From positions 1,055,928 to 1,119,927 of the forward strand of contig NZ_LMDW01000001.1 of assembly GCF_001425205.1 (NCBI RefSeq): a DNA stretch of 64,000 nucleotides. Direction: 5' to 3'. The stretch is from Variovorax sp. Root411 (lineage in GTDB: Bacteria; Pseudomonadota; Gammaproteobacteria; Burkholderiales; Burkholderiaceae_C). Under the pieces are notes generated by a model that was not told where the DNA came from, made no database searches, and saw nothing but the letters and a program-made list of their open reading frames with translations. Positions 56,479-64,000 of the stretch are shown piece after piece. Position numbers and translations under genes: made by a program. Position 1 is the first letter of the stretch. Each line of letters starts with the position of its first letter.

Positions 56479-57249
56479 ATGAGCGACGTCATCCTCGAAA
56501 CACGCGAGCTCACCAAGGAATTCAAGGGGTTCACCGCGGTCAGCAAGGTCAACCTCTCGGTGGCGCGCGGCTCGATCCACGCACTGATCGGCCCGAACGG
56601 CGCCGGCAAGACGACCTGCTTCAACCTGCTCACCAAGTTCCTCGAGCCGACCACCGGCACGATCCTCTTCAACGGACAGGACATCACCGGCGAGCGGCCC
56701 GCGCAGATCGCGCGGCGCGGCATCATCCGCTCGTTCCAGATCTCGGCCGTGTTCCCGCACCTCACGCTGCTCGAGAACGTGCGGCTGGGCCTGCAGCGCC
56801 GGCTAGGTACTTCGTACCACTTCTGGAAGAGCGAGAAGTCGCTGAAGCCGCTCGATGCGCGCGCCCGCGAACTGCTCGCCGAAGTGGGCCTCGAGGCACT
56901 CGCCGACGAGCAGACCGTCAACCTGCCCTACGGCCGCAAGCGCGCACTCGAGATCGCGACCACGCTGGCCATGGAGCCAGAGCTGATGCTGCTCGACGAG
57001 CCCACGCAGGGCATGGGCCATGAAGACGTGCATCGCGTGGCCGAACTCATCAAGCGCGTGTCGGCGGGGCGCACCATCCTGATGGTCGAACACAACATGA
57101 GCGTGGTCTCGACCATCGCCGACACCATCACGGTGCTGCAGCGCGGCGCCGTGCTGGCCGAAGGTCCTTACGCCGAAGTCTCCGCGAATCCCCAGGTCAT
57201 GGAGGCCTACATGGGCACCACCGACGGCCAACTGCAGGGAGCGCATTGA
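56479..57249 (+). CDS. livG: Branched-chain amino acid-type ABC importer ATPase, LivG-like
   Basis: This 256-residue ATPase has Walker A GPNGAGKTT, the Q-loop in RSFQISAVFPHLTLLENV, signature region NLPYGRKRALEIA (Pro-Tyr-Gly rather than LSGGQ, within the LivG range) and Walker B LMLLDEPTQGMG. A C-terminal LivG-type BCA tail ends NPQVMEAYMG. The ATG at 56479 is used. Its stop overlaps the livF ATG (TGATG). Confidence 0.92.
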   Translation: MSDVILETRELTKEFKGFTAVSKVNLSVARGSIHALIGPNGAGKTTCFNLLTKFLEPTTGTILFNGQDITGERPAQIARRGIIRSFQISAVFPHLTLLENVRLGLQRRLGTSYHFWKSEKSLKPLDARARELLAEVGLEALADEQTVNLPYGRKRALEIATTLAMEPELMLLDEPTQGMGHEDVHRVAELIKRVSAGRTILMVEHNMSVVSTIADTITVLQRGAVLAEGPYAEVSANPQVMEAYMGTTDGQLQGAH

Positions 57250-57956
57250 TGACTGCGGCACTGGAGATCAAGGGCCTTCAGGCCTGGTACGGCGAATCGC
57301 ACGTGCTGCACGGCGTCGACATGGTCGTGCAGCCGGGCGAGGTCGTCACGCTGTTGGGCCGCAATGGCGCGGGCCGCACCACCACGCTGCGCGCGATCAT
57401 GGGGCTCACCGGCGCGCGCAAGGGCAGCATCGAGGTCAACGGCAAAGAGACCATCGGCATGCCGACGCATCGCATCGCGCATCTCGGCATCGGCTATTGC
57501 CCGGAGGAGCGCGGCATCTTCGCGAGCCTTTCGTGCGAAGAAAACCTCATGCTGCCGCCCGAGCTGAAAGGCGCGGGGCAGGGCATGTCGGTCGAAGAGA
57601 TCTACGCCATGTTCCCCAACCTCGCCGAGCGCCGCCACAGCCAGGGCACGCGCCTGTCGGGCGGCGAGCAGCAGATGCTGGCCGTGGCGCGCATCCTGCG
57701 CACTGGCGCCAAGCTGCTGCTGCTCGACGAAATCTCCGAAGGCCTGGCGCCGGTCATCGTGCAGGCGCTGGCCCGAATGATCACCATGCTGCGCGCCAAG
57801 GGCTACACCATCGTCATGGTGGAGCAGAACTTCCGCTTCGCAGCGCCGTTGGCGGACCGCTTCTATGTGATGGAGCACGGCCGCATCGTCGAGAAGTTCG
57901 GCGCGGCCGAACTCGAGGCCAAGATGCCGGTGCTCACCGAACTGCTCGGCGTCTAG
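57249..57956 (+). CDS. livF: Branched-chain amino acid-type ABC importer ATPase, LivF-like
   Basis: This 235-residue ATPase has an intact signature (TRLSGGEQQM), Walker B (LLLLDEISEGLAP) and Q-loop. The Walker A reads GRNGAGRTTT, with Arg43 where the ATP-binding Lys normally stands. The codon is CGC, so this is more than one step from AAA/AAG by third-position change. Such an ATPase may be weak or inactive at this site, leaving LivG to drive the cycle. A clade-specific variant that still works is the alternative. Confidence 0.9.
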   Translation: MTAALEIKGLQAWYGESHVLHGVDMVVQPGEVVTLLGRNGAGRTTTLRAIMGLTGARKGSIEVNGKETIGMPTHRIAHLGIGYCPEERGIFASLSCEENLMLPPELKGAGQGMSVEEIYAMFPNLAERRHSQGTRLSGGEQQMLAVARILRTGAKLLLLDEISEGLAPVIVQALARMITMLRAKGYTIVMVEQNFRFAAPLADRFYVMEHGRIVEKFGAAELEAKMPVLTELLGV

Positions 57957-57990
57957 GTTCTTTCACCCCTTGCAACTGCTGGAGACAAAC

Positions 57991-59190
57991 ATGAAAAATC
58001 GGCTCACCGCATTCGCCCTGGCTTTCGGCGCACTGGCGCTCGCCGCGTCAGCCCAGGCGCAAGGACAGGACAAGATCAAGATCGGCTTCATCACCGACAT
58101 GTCGAGCCTGTATGCCGACCTCGAAGGCAAGAACGGCGCGCTGGCGATCCAGATGGCCATCGACGACTTCGGCGGCAAGGCCGCCGGCAAGCCCGTCGAA
58201 CTGCTGACGGTCGACCATCAGAACAAGCCCGACATCGCCGCCTCGAAGGCGCGCGAGTGGATTGACACGCAGGGGCTGAGCATGGTGTTCGGCGGCACCA
58301 ACTCCGGTGTGGGCCTGGCGCTGGCCAAGGTGGCGGCCGAAAAGAAGCGGGTGTACTTCAACAACGGCGCTGCATCGTCCGTGCTGACCAACGAACAGTG
58401 CTCGCCCTATACCGTGCACTACGCCTACGACACGGTGGCGCTCGCCAAGGGCACCGGCGCGGCCGTGGTCGACGGCGGCGGCAAGACCTGGTTCTTCCTG
58501 ACCGCCGACTACGCCTTCGGCCATGCGCTCGAAGCCGACACCTCCACCGTCGTGAAGGCCAAGGGCGGCACGATCTTGGGCTCGGTGCGCCATCCGCTCA
58601 ATGCGTCCGATTTCTCGTCGTTCCTGCTGCAGGCGCAGAACTCCAAGGCGCAGATCCTCGGCCTGGCCAATGCGGGCGGCGACACCGTCAACAGCATCAA
58701 GGCCGCCAAGGAATTCGGCATCGGCAAGACCATGAAGCTCGCCGGCCTGCTGATCTTCCTGAGCGACGTGCACAGCCTGGGCCTGAAGAACACCGAGGGC
58801 CTGCAGTTCACCACCAGCTGGTACTGGGACCTGAACGACGAGACGCGCAAGTTCTCCAAGCGCTTCTTCGAAAAGGCCAAGCGCATGCCCACCGAGATCC
58901 AGGCGGCCGACTACTCCGCCACCATGACCTACCTCAAGGCGGTGGATGCTGCCAAGTCGGACGATGCCGACAAGGTCATGGCCGAGCTCAAGAAGATGAA
59001 GCTCAACGACTTCTTCGGTTCCGGCCAGATCCGTGCCGACGGCCGCTACGTGCACGACATGTACCTGATGCAGGTCAAGTCGCCGGCCGAATCGAAGACG
59101 CCCTGGGACTACTACAAGCTCGTGAAGAAGCTGCCCGGCGACTCGGTCTTCACCACGAAGGCCGAGTCCAAGTGTGCGCTCTGGAAATAA
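57991..59190 (+). CDS. LivK-like substrate-binding protein 1 of the importer
   Basis: This 399-residue periplasmic protein has a signal peptide MKNRLTAFALAFGALALAASAQAQ. The mature region has KIKIGFITDMSSLYADLEGKNG, GGTNSGVGLALAKVAAEKKRV and TADYAFGHALEADTSTVVKAKGG. It is very similar (about three-quarters identity by eye) to the next gene product. Ligands in this family include amino acids, aromatic acids, urea and others; it cannot be assigned. Confidence 0.92.
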   Translation: MKNRLTAFALAFGALALAASAQAQGQDKIKIGFITDMSSLYADLEGKNGALAIQMAIDDFGGKAAGKPVELLTVDHQNKPDIAASKAREWIDTQGLSMVFGGTNSGVGLALAKVAAEKKRVYFNNGAASSVLTNEQCSPYTVHYAYDTVALAKGTGAAVVDGGGKTWFFLTADYAFGHALEADTSTVVKAKGGTILGSVRHPLNASDFSSFLLQAQNSKAQILGLANAGGDTVNSIKAAKEFGIGKTMKLAGLLIFLSDVHSLGLKNTEGLQFTTSWYWDLNDETRKFSKRFFEKAKRMPTEIQAADYSATMTYLKAVDAAKSDDADKVMAELKKMKLNDFFGSGQIRADGRYVHDMYLMQVKSPAESKTPWDYYKLVKKLPGDSVFTTKAESKCALWK

Positions 59191-59218
59191 CCCCTCGACA
59201 CCTTTCTCAGGAGCTCCC

Positions 59219-60412
59219 ATGAAAAAAGCATTCGCCTATACCGCCGTCTTCGCCGCCGCAGCGCTGGCCGCAGGCGCCGCCCAGGCCCAGGACAAGGTCA
59301 AGATCGGCTTCATCACCGACATGTCGAGCCTCTACGCGGACGTGGAGGGCAAGAACGGCGCCCTCGCGATCCAGATGGCCATCGACGACTTCGGCGGCAA
59401 GGTCAACGGCATGCCCATCGAGCTGCTGCAGGCCGACCACCAGAACAAGGCCGACATCGCGGCTTCCAAGGCGCGCGAGTGGATCGACACGCAGGGCCTG
59501 ACGATGCTGTTCGGCGGCACCAGCTCGGGCACGGCGCTGGCCATGGCCAAGGTGGCGCAGGAGAAGAAGCGCGTGTTCGTCGTGAACGGTGCCGGCAGTT
59601 CGGCGCTCACCAACGATCAGTGCAGCCCCTACACCGTGCACTACGCCTACGACACCGTGGCGCTGGCCAAGGGCACGGGCAGCGCCGTGATCGCACGCGG
59701 CGACAAGAGCTGGTTCTTCCTGACGGCCGATTACGCTTTCGGCCAGGCACTGGAAGCCGACGCGTCCAAGGTCGTGAAGGAGAAGGGCGGCACCGTGGTG
59801 GGCAGCGTGAAGCATCCGCTCAACACCTCCGACTTCTCCTCGTTCCTGCTGCAGGCGCAGAACTCCAAGGCCCAGGTGCTGGCACTGGCCAATGCGGGCG
59901 GCGACACCATCAACTCGATCAAGGCGGCCAAGGAGTTCGGCATCAGCAAGACCATGAAGATGGTCGGCCTGCTGGTGTTCGTGACCGACGTGCACAGCCT
60001 GGGCCTGAAGAACACCGAAGGCCTGCTGCTCACCACCAGCTGGGACTGGAACCTCGACGACAAGACGCGCGCCTTCGGCAAGCGCTTCTTCGAGAAGACC
60101 AAGCGCATGCCCACCGACATCCAGGCCGCCGACTATTCGGCCACCATGACCTACCTGAAGGCCGTGCAGGCGGCCAAGACGGTCGATGCCGACAAGGTGA
60201 TGGAGACGCTCAAGAAGACCCCCGTCGACGACTTCTACGCCAAGGGCAGCATCCGCGCAGACGGCCGCTTCGTGCACGACATGTACCTGGTGCAGGTCAA
60301 GTCGCCGGCCGAATCCAAGCAGCCGTGGGACTACTACAAGGTGGTCCAGAAGCTGAAGGGCGAAGATGTCTTCACGACCAAGGCCGAGAGCAAGTGCGCG
60401 TTGTGGAAGTAA
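59219..60412 (+). CDS. LivK-like substrate-binding protein 2 of the importer (tandem paralogue)
   Basis: This 397-residue protein has signal peptide MKKAFAYTAVFAAAALAAGAAQAQ and a mature sequence that runs colinear with the preceding paralogue, with the same ends (TTKAESKCALWK). Differences cluster near ligand-contact segments (GTSSGTALAMAKVAQ; VVNGAGSSALTNDQ), so ligand range may differ. It is 28 bases after paralogue 1, and a repeat separates it from livH. Confidence 0.92.
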   Translation: MKKAFAYTAVFAAAALAAGAAQAQDKVKIGFITDMSSLYADVEGKNGALAIQMAIDDFGGKVNGMPIELLQADHQNKADIAASKAREWIDTQGLTMLFGGTSSGTALAMAKVAQEKKRVFVVNGAGSSALTNDQCSPYTVHYAYDTVALAKGTGSAVIARGDKSWFFLTADYAFGQALEADASKVVKEKGGTVVGSVKHPLNTSDFSSFLLQAQNSKAQVLALANAGGDTINSIKAAKEFGISKTMKMVGLLVFVTDVHSLGLKNTEGLLLTTSWDWNLDDKTRAFGKRFFEKTKRMPTDIQAADYSATMTYLKAVQAAKTVDADKVMETLKKTPVDDFYAKGSIRADGRFVHDMYLVQVKSPAESKQPWDYYKVVQKLKGEDVFTTKAESKCALWK

Positions 60413-60509
60413 CCCCCCAGGCTGCGCGCACTTCGTGTCGCTTCGCCAACCCCCCTTTGCAAGGGGGGCGGGCCGGCCGCTTCGGGCGGCCGTGCACGGC
60501 GGCCCCCAT
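60413..60509. repeat. Interspersed intergenic repeat, copy 4
   Basis: This starts CCCCCCAGGCTGCGCGCACT, then TCGTGTCGCTTCGCCAACC and a short hairpin CCCCCCTTTGCAAGGGGGG. GGCCGCTTCGGGCGGCC, another hairpin, follows. It lies between the second binding-protein gene and livH, inside what should be one operon. Confidence 0.82.
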
Positions 60510-60535
60510 GAGCCCGCCGGTTTTCTGAAACGTTT

Positions 60536-61411
60536 ATGACCATTTCCCTTCCCGCCTTGTTGAGCCAGCTCCTCCTGGGGCTGGTCAACGGCTCGTTCTA
60601 TGCCATCCTGAGCCTCGGGCTGGCGGTGATCTTCGGCCTGCTCAACGTCATCAACTTCGCGCACGGCGCGCTGTTCATGCTGGGCGCCGTCCTGACATGG
60701 ATGGCGATGGAGTATCTCGGCGTCAACTACTGGGTGATGCTGATCGCGGCGCCCATCGTCATCGGCATCTTCGGCGTGCTCATCGAGCGTCTGCTGCTGC
60801 GCTGGATCTACAAGCTCGACCACCTCTACGGCCTCTTGCTCACGCTGGGCCTCACGCTGCTGATCGAGGGCGTGTTCCGCTCGGTCTACGGCGTGTCGGG
60901 ACTGCCCTACGACGCACCCGATGCGCTGTCGAGCGCCACCGACCTCGGCTTCATGGTGCTGCCGAACTACCGCGCCTGGGTGGTCGTTGCATCGCTGGTG
61001 ATCTGCTTCGCGACCTGGTTCGTGATCGAGAAGACCCGCCTGGGCGCCTACCTGCGCGCCGGTACCGAAAACCCCCGGCTGGTGGAAGCCTTCGGCGTCA
61101 ACGTGCCGCTGATGATCACGCTGACCTATGCCTTCGGCTGCGCGCTCGCGGCCTTTGCCGGCGTGCTCGCTGCGCCGGTGATGCAGGTGTCGCCGCTGAT
61201 GGGGCAGAACCTCATCATTGTGGTGTTCGCGGTGGTCGTGATCGGTGGCATGGGCTCGATCATGGGGGCCATCCTCACCGGGCTCGGGCTCGGCGTGATC
61301 GAAGGGTTCACCAAGGTTTTCTATCCCGAGGCATCGTCTACGGTTGTGTTCGTGATCATGGTCATCGTGCTGTTGATTCGCCCCGCCGGCTTGTTCGGCA
61401 AAGAAAAATAA
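60536..61411 (+). CDS. livH: Branched-chain amino acid-type ABC importer permease, LivH-like
   Basis: This 291-residue permease has about eight helices. Family features are LVNGSFYAILSLGLAVIFGLLNVINFAHGA, MLGAVLTW and GGMGSIMGAILTGLGLGVIEGF. It starts with ATG after a poor ribosome site (CTGAAACGTTT), which may reflect the intervening repeat. Confidence 0.94.
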   Translation: MTISLPALLSQLLLGLVNGSFYAILSLGLAVIFGLLNVINFAHGALFMLGAVLTWMAMEYLGVNYWVMLIAAPIVIGIFGVLIERLLLRWIYKLDHLYGLLLTLGLTLLIEGVFRSVYGVSGLPYDAPDALSSATDLGFMVLPNYRAWVVVASLVICFATWFVIEKTRLGAYLRAGTENPRLVEAFGVNVPLMITLTYAFGCALAAFAGVLAAPVMQVSPLMGQNLIIVVFAVVVIGGMGSIMGAILTGLGLGVIEGFTKVFYPEASSTVVFVIMVIVLLIRPAGLFGKEK

Positions 61412-61421
61412 GGCGAGTGGC

Positions 61422-62408
61422 ATGAACACGAAAAAAATCTCCCTCGTCGTCTACGCACTTCTGCTGGTCGCGCTCGTCGCGGCACCGTTCTTCGGCGCCT
61501 ACCCGGTGTTCGTGATGAAGCTCATGTGCTTCGCACTGTTCGCCGCGGCGTTCAACCTGCTGCTGGGCTTCACGGGCCTGCTGTCGTTCGGCCATGCGGC
61601 GTTCCTCGGCGGTTCCGCGTACGTCGCGGGCCATGCGATCAAGGTCTGGGGGCTCACGCCCGAACTGGGCCTGATCGCGGGCACGCTCAGCGGCGCTTTC
61701 CTCGGCTGGATCTTCGGCGTGCTGGCCATTCGCCGCCAGGGCATCTACTTCGCGATGATCACGCTGGCGCTCGCGCAGATGATGTTCTTCGTCGCGCTGC
61801 AAGCCAGGTTCACGGGCGGCGAAGACGGCCTGCAGGGCGTGCCGCGCGGCAAGCTGTTCGGCCTGATCGACCTGTCGAACGACCTCACGATGTACTACGT
61901 GGCACTGGTCATCGTGGTCGCGGCTTTCCTGCTGATCGTGCGCACCATCCACTCGCCCTTCGGGCAGGTGCTCAAGGGCATCAAGGAGAACGAGCCGCGC
62001 GCACTGTCGCTGGGCTACGACGTGAGCCGCTTCAAGCTGCTGGCCTTCGTGATCTCGGCGGCGCTGTCGGGGCTGGCCGGTTCGCTCAAGACGCTGGTGC
62101 TGGGCTTCGCCACGCTGTCGGACGTGCACTGGACCGCCTCGGGCCAGGTCATCCTGATGACGCTGGTGGGTGGCTTGGGCACGCTCTCGGGTCCGCTGGT
62201 GGGCTCGGCCGTGGTGGTGCTGCTCGAGAACAAGATCGGTGAACTCGGCAACCTGCTTGCGCGCATCACGGCGGTGGACTGGTTCAACACACTGGGCGAG
62301 TCGGTGACCATGGTGACGGGCCTGATCTTCGTGATCTGCGTGCTTGCCTTCCGCAAGGGGATCATGGGCGAGATCATTGCGTTTATCGACAGGCGGCGGG
62401 CGAAGTAA
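61422..62408 (+). CDS. livM: Branched-chain amino acid-type ABC importer permease, LivM-like
   Basis: This 328-residue permease has about ten helices. It has NLLLGFTGLLSFGHAAFLGGSAY and FFVALQARFTGGEDGLQGVPRG, and near the EAA-loop IKENEPRALSLGYDVSRFKL. It is 10 bases after livH and is followed by a terminator, so it closes the operon. Confidence 0.95.
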   Translation: MNTKKISLVVYALLLVALVAAPFFGAYPVFVMKLMCFALFAAAFNLLLGFTGLLSFGHAAFLGGSAYVAGHAIKVWGLTPELGLIAGTLSGAFLGWIFGVLAIRRQGIYFAMITLALAQMMFFVALQARFTGGEDGLQGVPRGKLFGLIDLSNDLTMYYVALVIVVAAFLLIVRTIHSPFGQVLKGIKENEPRALSLGYDVSRFKLLAFVISAALSGLAGSLKTLVLGFATLSDVHWTASGQVILMTLVGGLGTLSGPLVGSAVVVLLENKIGELGNLLARITAVDWFNTLGESVTMVTGLIFVICVLAFRKGIMGEIIAFIDRRRAK

Positions 62409-62424
62409 CGCGCGGCCAACAAAA

Positions 62425-62453
62425 AAGGGAGCCTCTCGGCTCCCTTCGTGTTT
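62425..62453 (+). terminator. Intrinsic terminator after livM
   Basis: AAGGGAGCC-TCTC-GGCTCCCTT is a nine-pair hairpin, followed by CGTGTTT and preceded by an A-run, so it may also serve the convergent gene. Confidence 0.88.
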
Positions 62454-62465
62454 GTGGATCGGCGA

Positions 62466-62930
62466 TCAGCAGTTGCCTTTTTTCGCCTGGCCGGGCGGGC
62501 AGAAATCGCGCTCGCGGTCATGGCCGTGGCCGTGCCGGCGGTCACCGTCGTGGCGGCGATGGTCGTCCTCCCATTCGCGCTCGCGGCGGTCTTCACGGCG
62601 GGCTTCGCGCCGGCGCCAGTCGCCTTCGGTCCAGCGGTAGCCGCCGCGGTCTTCGACCCAGCGGCCTGGAGCATAGGCGTATCCCGCGCGCTCGGGCTGC
62701 CAGCCGCCCGGGCGCCATCCATAGGCGCGGCCATCCCAGGCCCAGCGGCCCGGCACCCAGACGAAGCCGCCGCGTGGCGGGGGCAGGGGCTCGTAGCGCG
62801 GCGGCGGCGGTGCCGTCATCACCAGTCCGGGAACGTTGATGTTGACCGAGACCTGCGCGTTGGCGGCAATGGGGCTTGCAAGGATGGAAAGGGCGCCGGC
62901 CGCGGCCAGCACTGCGATTCGAATCTTCAT
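62466..62930 (-). CDS. Secreted YXWGXW-repeat-like small protein
   Basis: This 154-residue protein has a signal peptide (MKIRIAVLAAAGALSILASP..ANAQ). Then come a Pro-rich linker and tandem Trp/Tyr/Gly motifs (WVPGRWAWDG; GWRPGGW; YAYAPGRWVED; YRWTEGDW). A highly charged Arg/Asp/His tail follows (about residues 100-145), ending in CPPGQAKKGNC. Proteins with such repeats are widespread in proteobacteria and have no known function. The ATG at 62930 has GGAGGATC upstream. Confidence 0.85.
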   Translation of the reverse strand: MKIRIAVLAAAGALSILASPIAANAQVSVNINVPGLVMTAPPPPRYEPLPPPRGGFVWVPGRWAWDGRAYGWRPGGWQPERAGYAYAPGRWVEDRGGYRWTEGDWRRREARREDRREREWEDDHRRHDGDRRHGHGHDRERDFCPPGQAKKGNC

Positions 62931-63021
62931 GGGTGATCCTCCGTTTTCAAATGGGTGGGGCACGATTCCCAACGCATGCGGCAAGGAATCGGTTGTCAGG
63001 TCTTGGGCGCGGCTACAACAG

Positions 63022-64000
63022 TTACAGCTTCAGCGGCGCGGCATAGCCGGTCATTTCCAGATAGCCGCGGCCCACGCGGCGGCCTTGGGCATCGAGCAGT
63101 TCGCTCACGCCTTCCCAGTACACGCCGCCGGTCGAACCGCGGCTGTCGAGTTCCTGGTCGTCGAGCAGGGCGCGCACTTCGAAGCTGCCGGCGGGCGTCT
63201 GCACGCGCCATTGCGTCGGGTACTTTGCCTGCGTGCGCGGGCTGTCCCAGGTCTTGAGGGCTTCGAAGCGCACTTCGTCGTTCCTGAAGGTTCGTGCCGC
63301 GCCATCGCGCTGGCGGAACGAGCCACCGGTCCACAGCGCGCTGCCGTCGCTGCGCCGCAGGCGGAAGGCGGTCAGGGCGCTGCCGTCGTCGAGGTTCATG
63401 CCGATCCAGTCCCAGCCCACGGCCTCTGGGTGCATCAGCGCTTCGCTCCATTCGTGGTCGAGCCACGCGGCGCCGGCGACGTCGAAGGCTTGTCCCTTGA
63501 GCGTGAGCCTGCCCTGCGCCTTGAGCTGCGGCTCGCTGTAGTAGTAGCTCGCCTGCGATTCCTCGGGGCCCTTGCGCGAGAGGCCGGCGTTGCCTTGCAG
63601 AAGCACCGGCTGCGTCGGCGTGAAGCGCAGGTCCAGCGTGAACTCACCGGCCGGAATGCGCGCAACGTAGAGCCCGTTCTTCCGCACCAGCGACCAGTCG
63701 CGGATGCGCACGTCGGTGTCGTCGGTGCCGGCTTCCGCCACGCCGAAGCCCGCGCGTGCGATGCGCTGGTCGTGCAGCAGCACGCGGCCTTCGAGGTCGG
63801 TGACGGCCGCGTGCGCGAACACGAGATGCTTCGCGGCAAACGCCGAGCGCATGCCCTGCGTGGCCTCGACGCGCGAGCGGAAGAAGGTCACCTGAAAGCC
63901 GAACTCGCGTCCGCCCGTCGTCTTCGCGTGGCCGGTGACGTACCACCATTCGGTGCGCAGGTCGGGGTGGCTACCGAAGTCGCGCGGGAACTCCATCCGG
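63022..64000 (-). CDS. Lipocalin-like/carotenoid 1,2-hydratase (CrtC/AttH) family protein, 5' end beyond window
   Basis: The visible part (about 325 residues) contains the family start FPRDFGSHPDLRTEWWYVTG, two lipocalin-like beta-barrel halves, and the motif WLDHEWSEALMHPEAVGWDWIGMNLDDGS (given here for its W-D-H-E-W core). An ATG at 63996 is the first in view, but the frame stays open to base 64000. The family has an N-terminal signal or lipobox upstream, so the true start is probably outside. AttH-like members often accompany lipoprotein-release ABC genes. Catalysis on carotenoids is not implied. Confidence 0.82.
   Translation of the reverse strand, partial: RMEFPRDFGSHPDLRTEWWYVTGHAKTTGGREFGFQVTFFRSRVEATQGMRSAFAAKHLVFAHAAVTDLEGRVLLHDQRIARAGFGVAEAGTDDTDVRIRDWSLVRKNGLYVARIPAGEFTLDLRFTPTQPVLLQGNAGLSRKGPEESQASYYYSEPQLKAQGRLTLKGQAFDVAGAAWLDHEWSEALMHPEAVGWDWIGMNLDDGSALTAFRLRRSDGSALWTGGSFRQRDGAARTFRNDEVRFEALKTWDSPRTQAKYPTQWRVQTPAGSFEVRALLDDQELDSRGSTGGVYWEGVSELLDAQGRRVGRGYLEMTGYAAPLKL

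Overview
The window is chromosomal DNA, roughly two-thirds G+C by eye, from a betaproteobacterium. It looks most like the family Comamonadaceae and perhaps the genus Variovorax. This is judged from protein character, from the block tpiA-secG-tRNA-Leu(GAG)-nuoA..N followed by a DUF2818 gene and a NUDIX gene, and from the interspersed 'CCCCCAGGCT' type repeats. No phage, IS element, CRISPR array or rRNA was seen.

Layout. Bases 1-4061 hold a minus-strand four-gene ABC importer of the PotABCD/iron(III) type; its second permease is cut by the left edge. Bases 4124-21874 form a nitrate/nitrite assimilation island. A minus-strand operon carries nirB, a small exported PilJ-domain protein, nirD, nasA, ybiB and cobA. 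It diverges from a PP2C/Ser-Thr kinase fusion gene. Next come the MFS nitrate transporter narK and, divergent from it, a Rec-ANTAR-PilJ regulator. Then follow nrtA-nrtB-nrtD (ABC nitrate import) and a NIT-ANTAR regulator of the NasR type. Import (NrtABD, NarK), reduction (NasA, NirBD), cofactor supply (CobA for siroheme) and sensing/antitermination are all encoded here. Both narK and nrtA are preceded by a consensus sigma-54 promoter. In each leader lies a hairpin with a hexaloop having A at position 1 and G at position 4, the ANTAR-target hallmark; the nrtA leader also has an obvious intrinsic terminator.

Bases 21979-33399 are housekeeping and mixed genes: tsaD, an alpha/beta hydrolase, a small heat-shock protein with a sigma-32-like promoter, an orphan periplasmic binding protein, an aminotransferase, an EamA exporter, rpsO-pnp, a quinone oxidoreductase, tpiA, secG and tRNA-Leu. 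Bases 33467-49371 hold the complete 14-gene NADH dehydrogenase (complex I) operon with three trailing genes. Bases 49393-56232 hold an MsbA-like ABC exporter divergent from a marR-OMF-emrA-emrB efflux operon. Bases 56479-62408 hold a branched-chain-amino-acid-type ABC importer with two tandem binding-protein paralogues; its LivF has Arg in place of the Walker A Lys. The right end has a small YXWGXW-like secreted protein and a CrtC/AttH lipocalin-type protein that runs off the window.

The most interesting part is the nitrate regulatory system. Two different ANTAR antiterminators share the locus. One is a degenerate receiver-ANTAR protein fused to two NarX-like P-box (nitrate-binding) repeats, and no NasS partner is seen. 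A separate secreted protein with the same two P-boxes is encoded between nirB and nirD.
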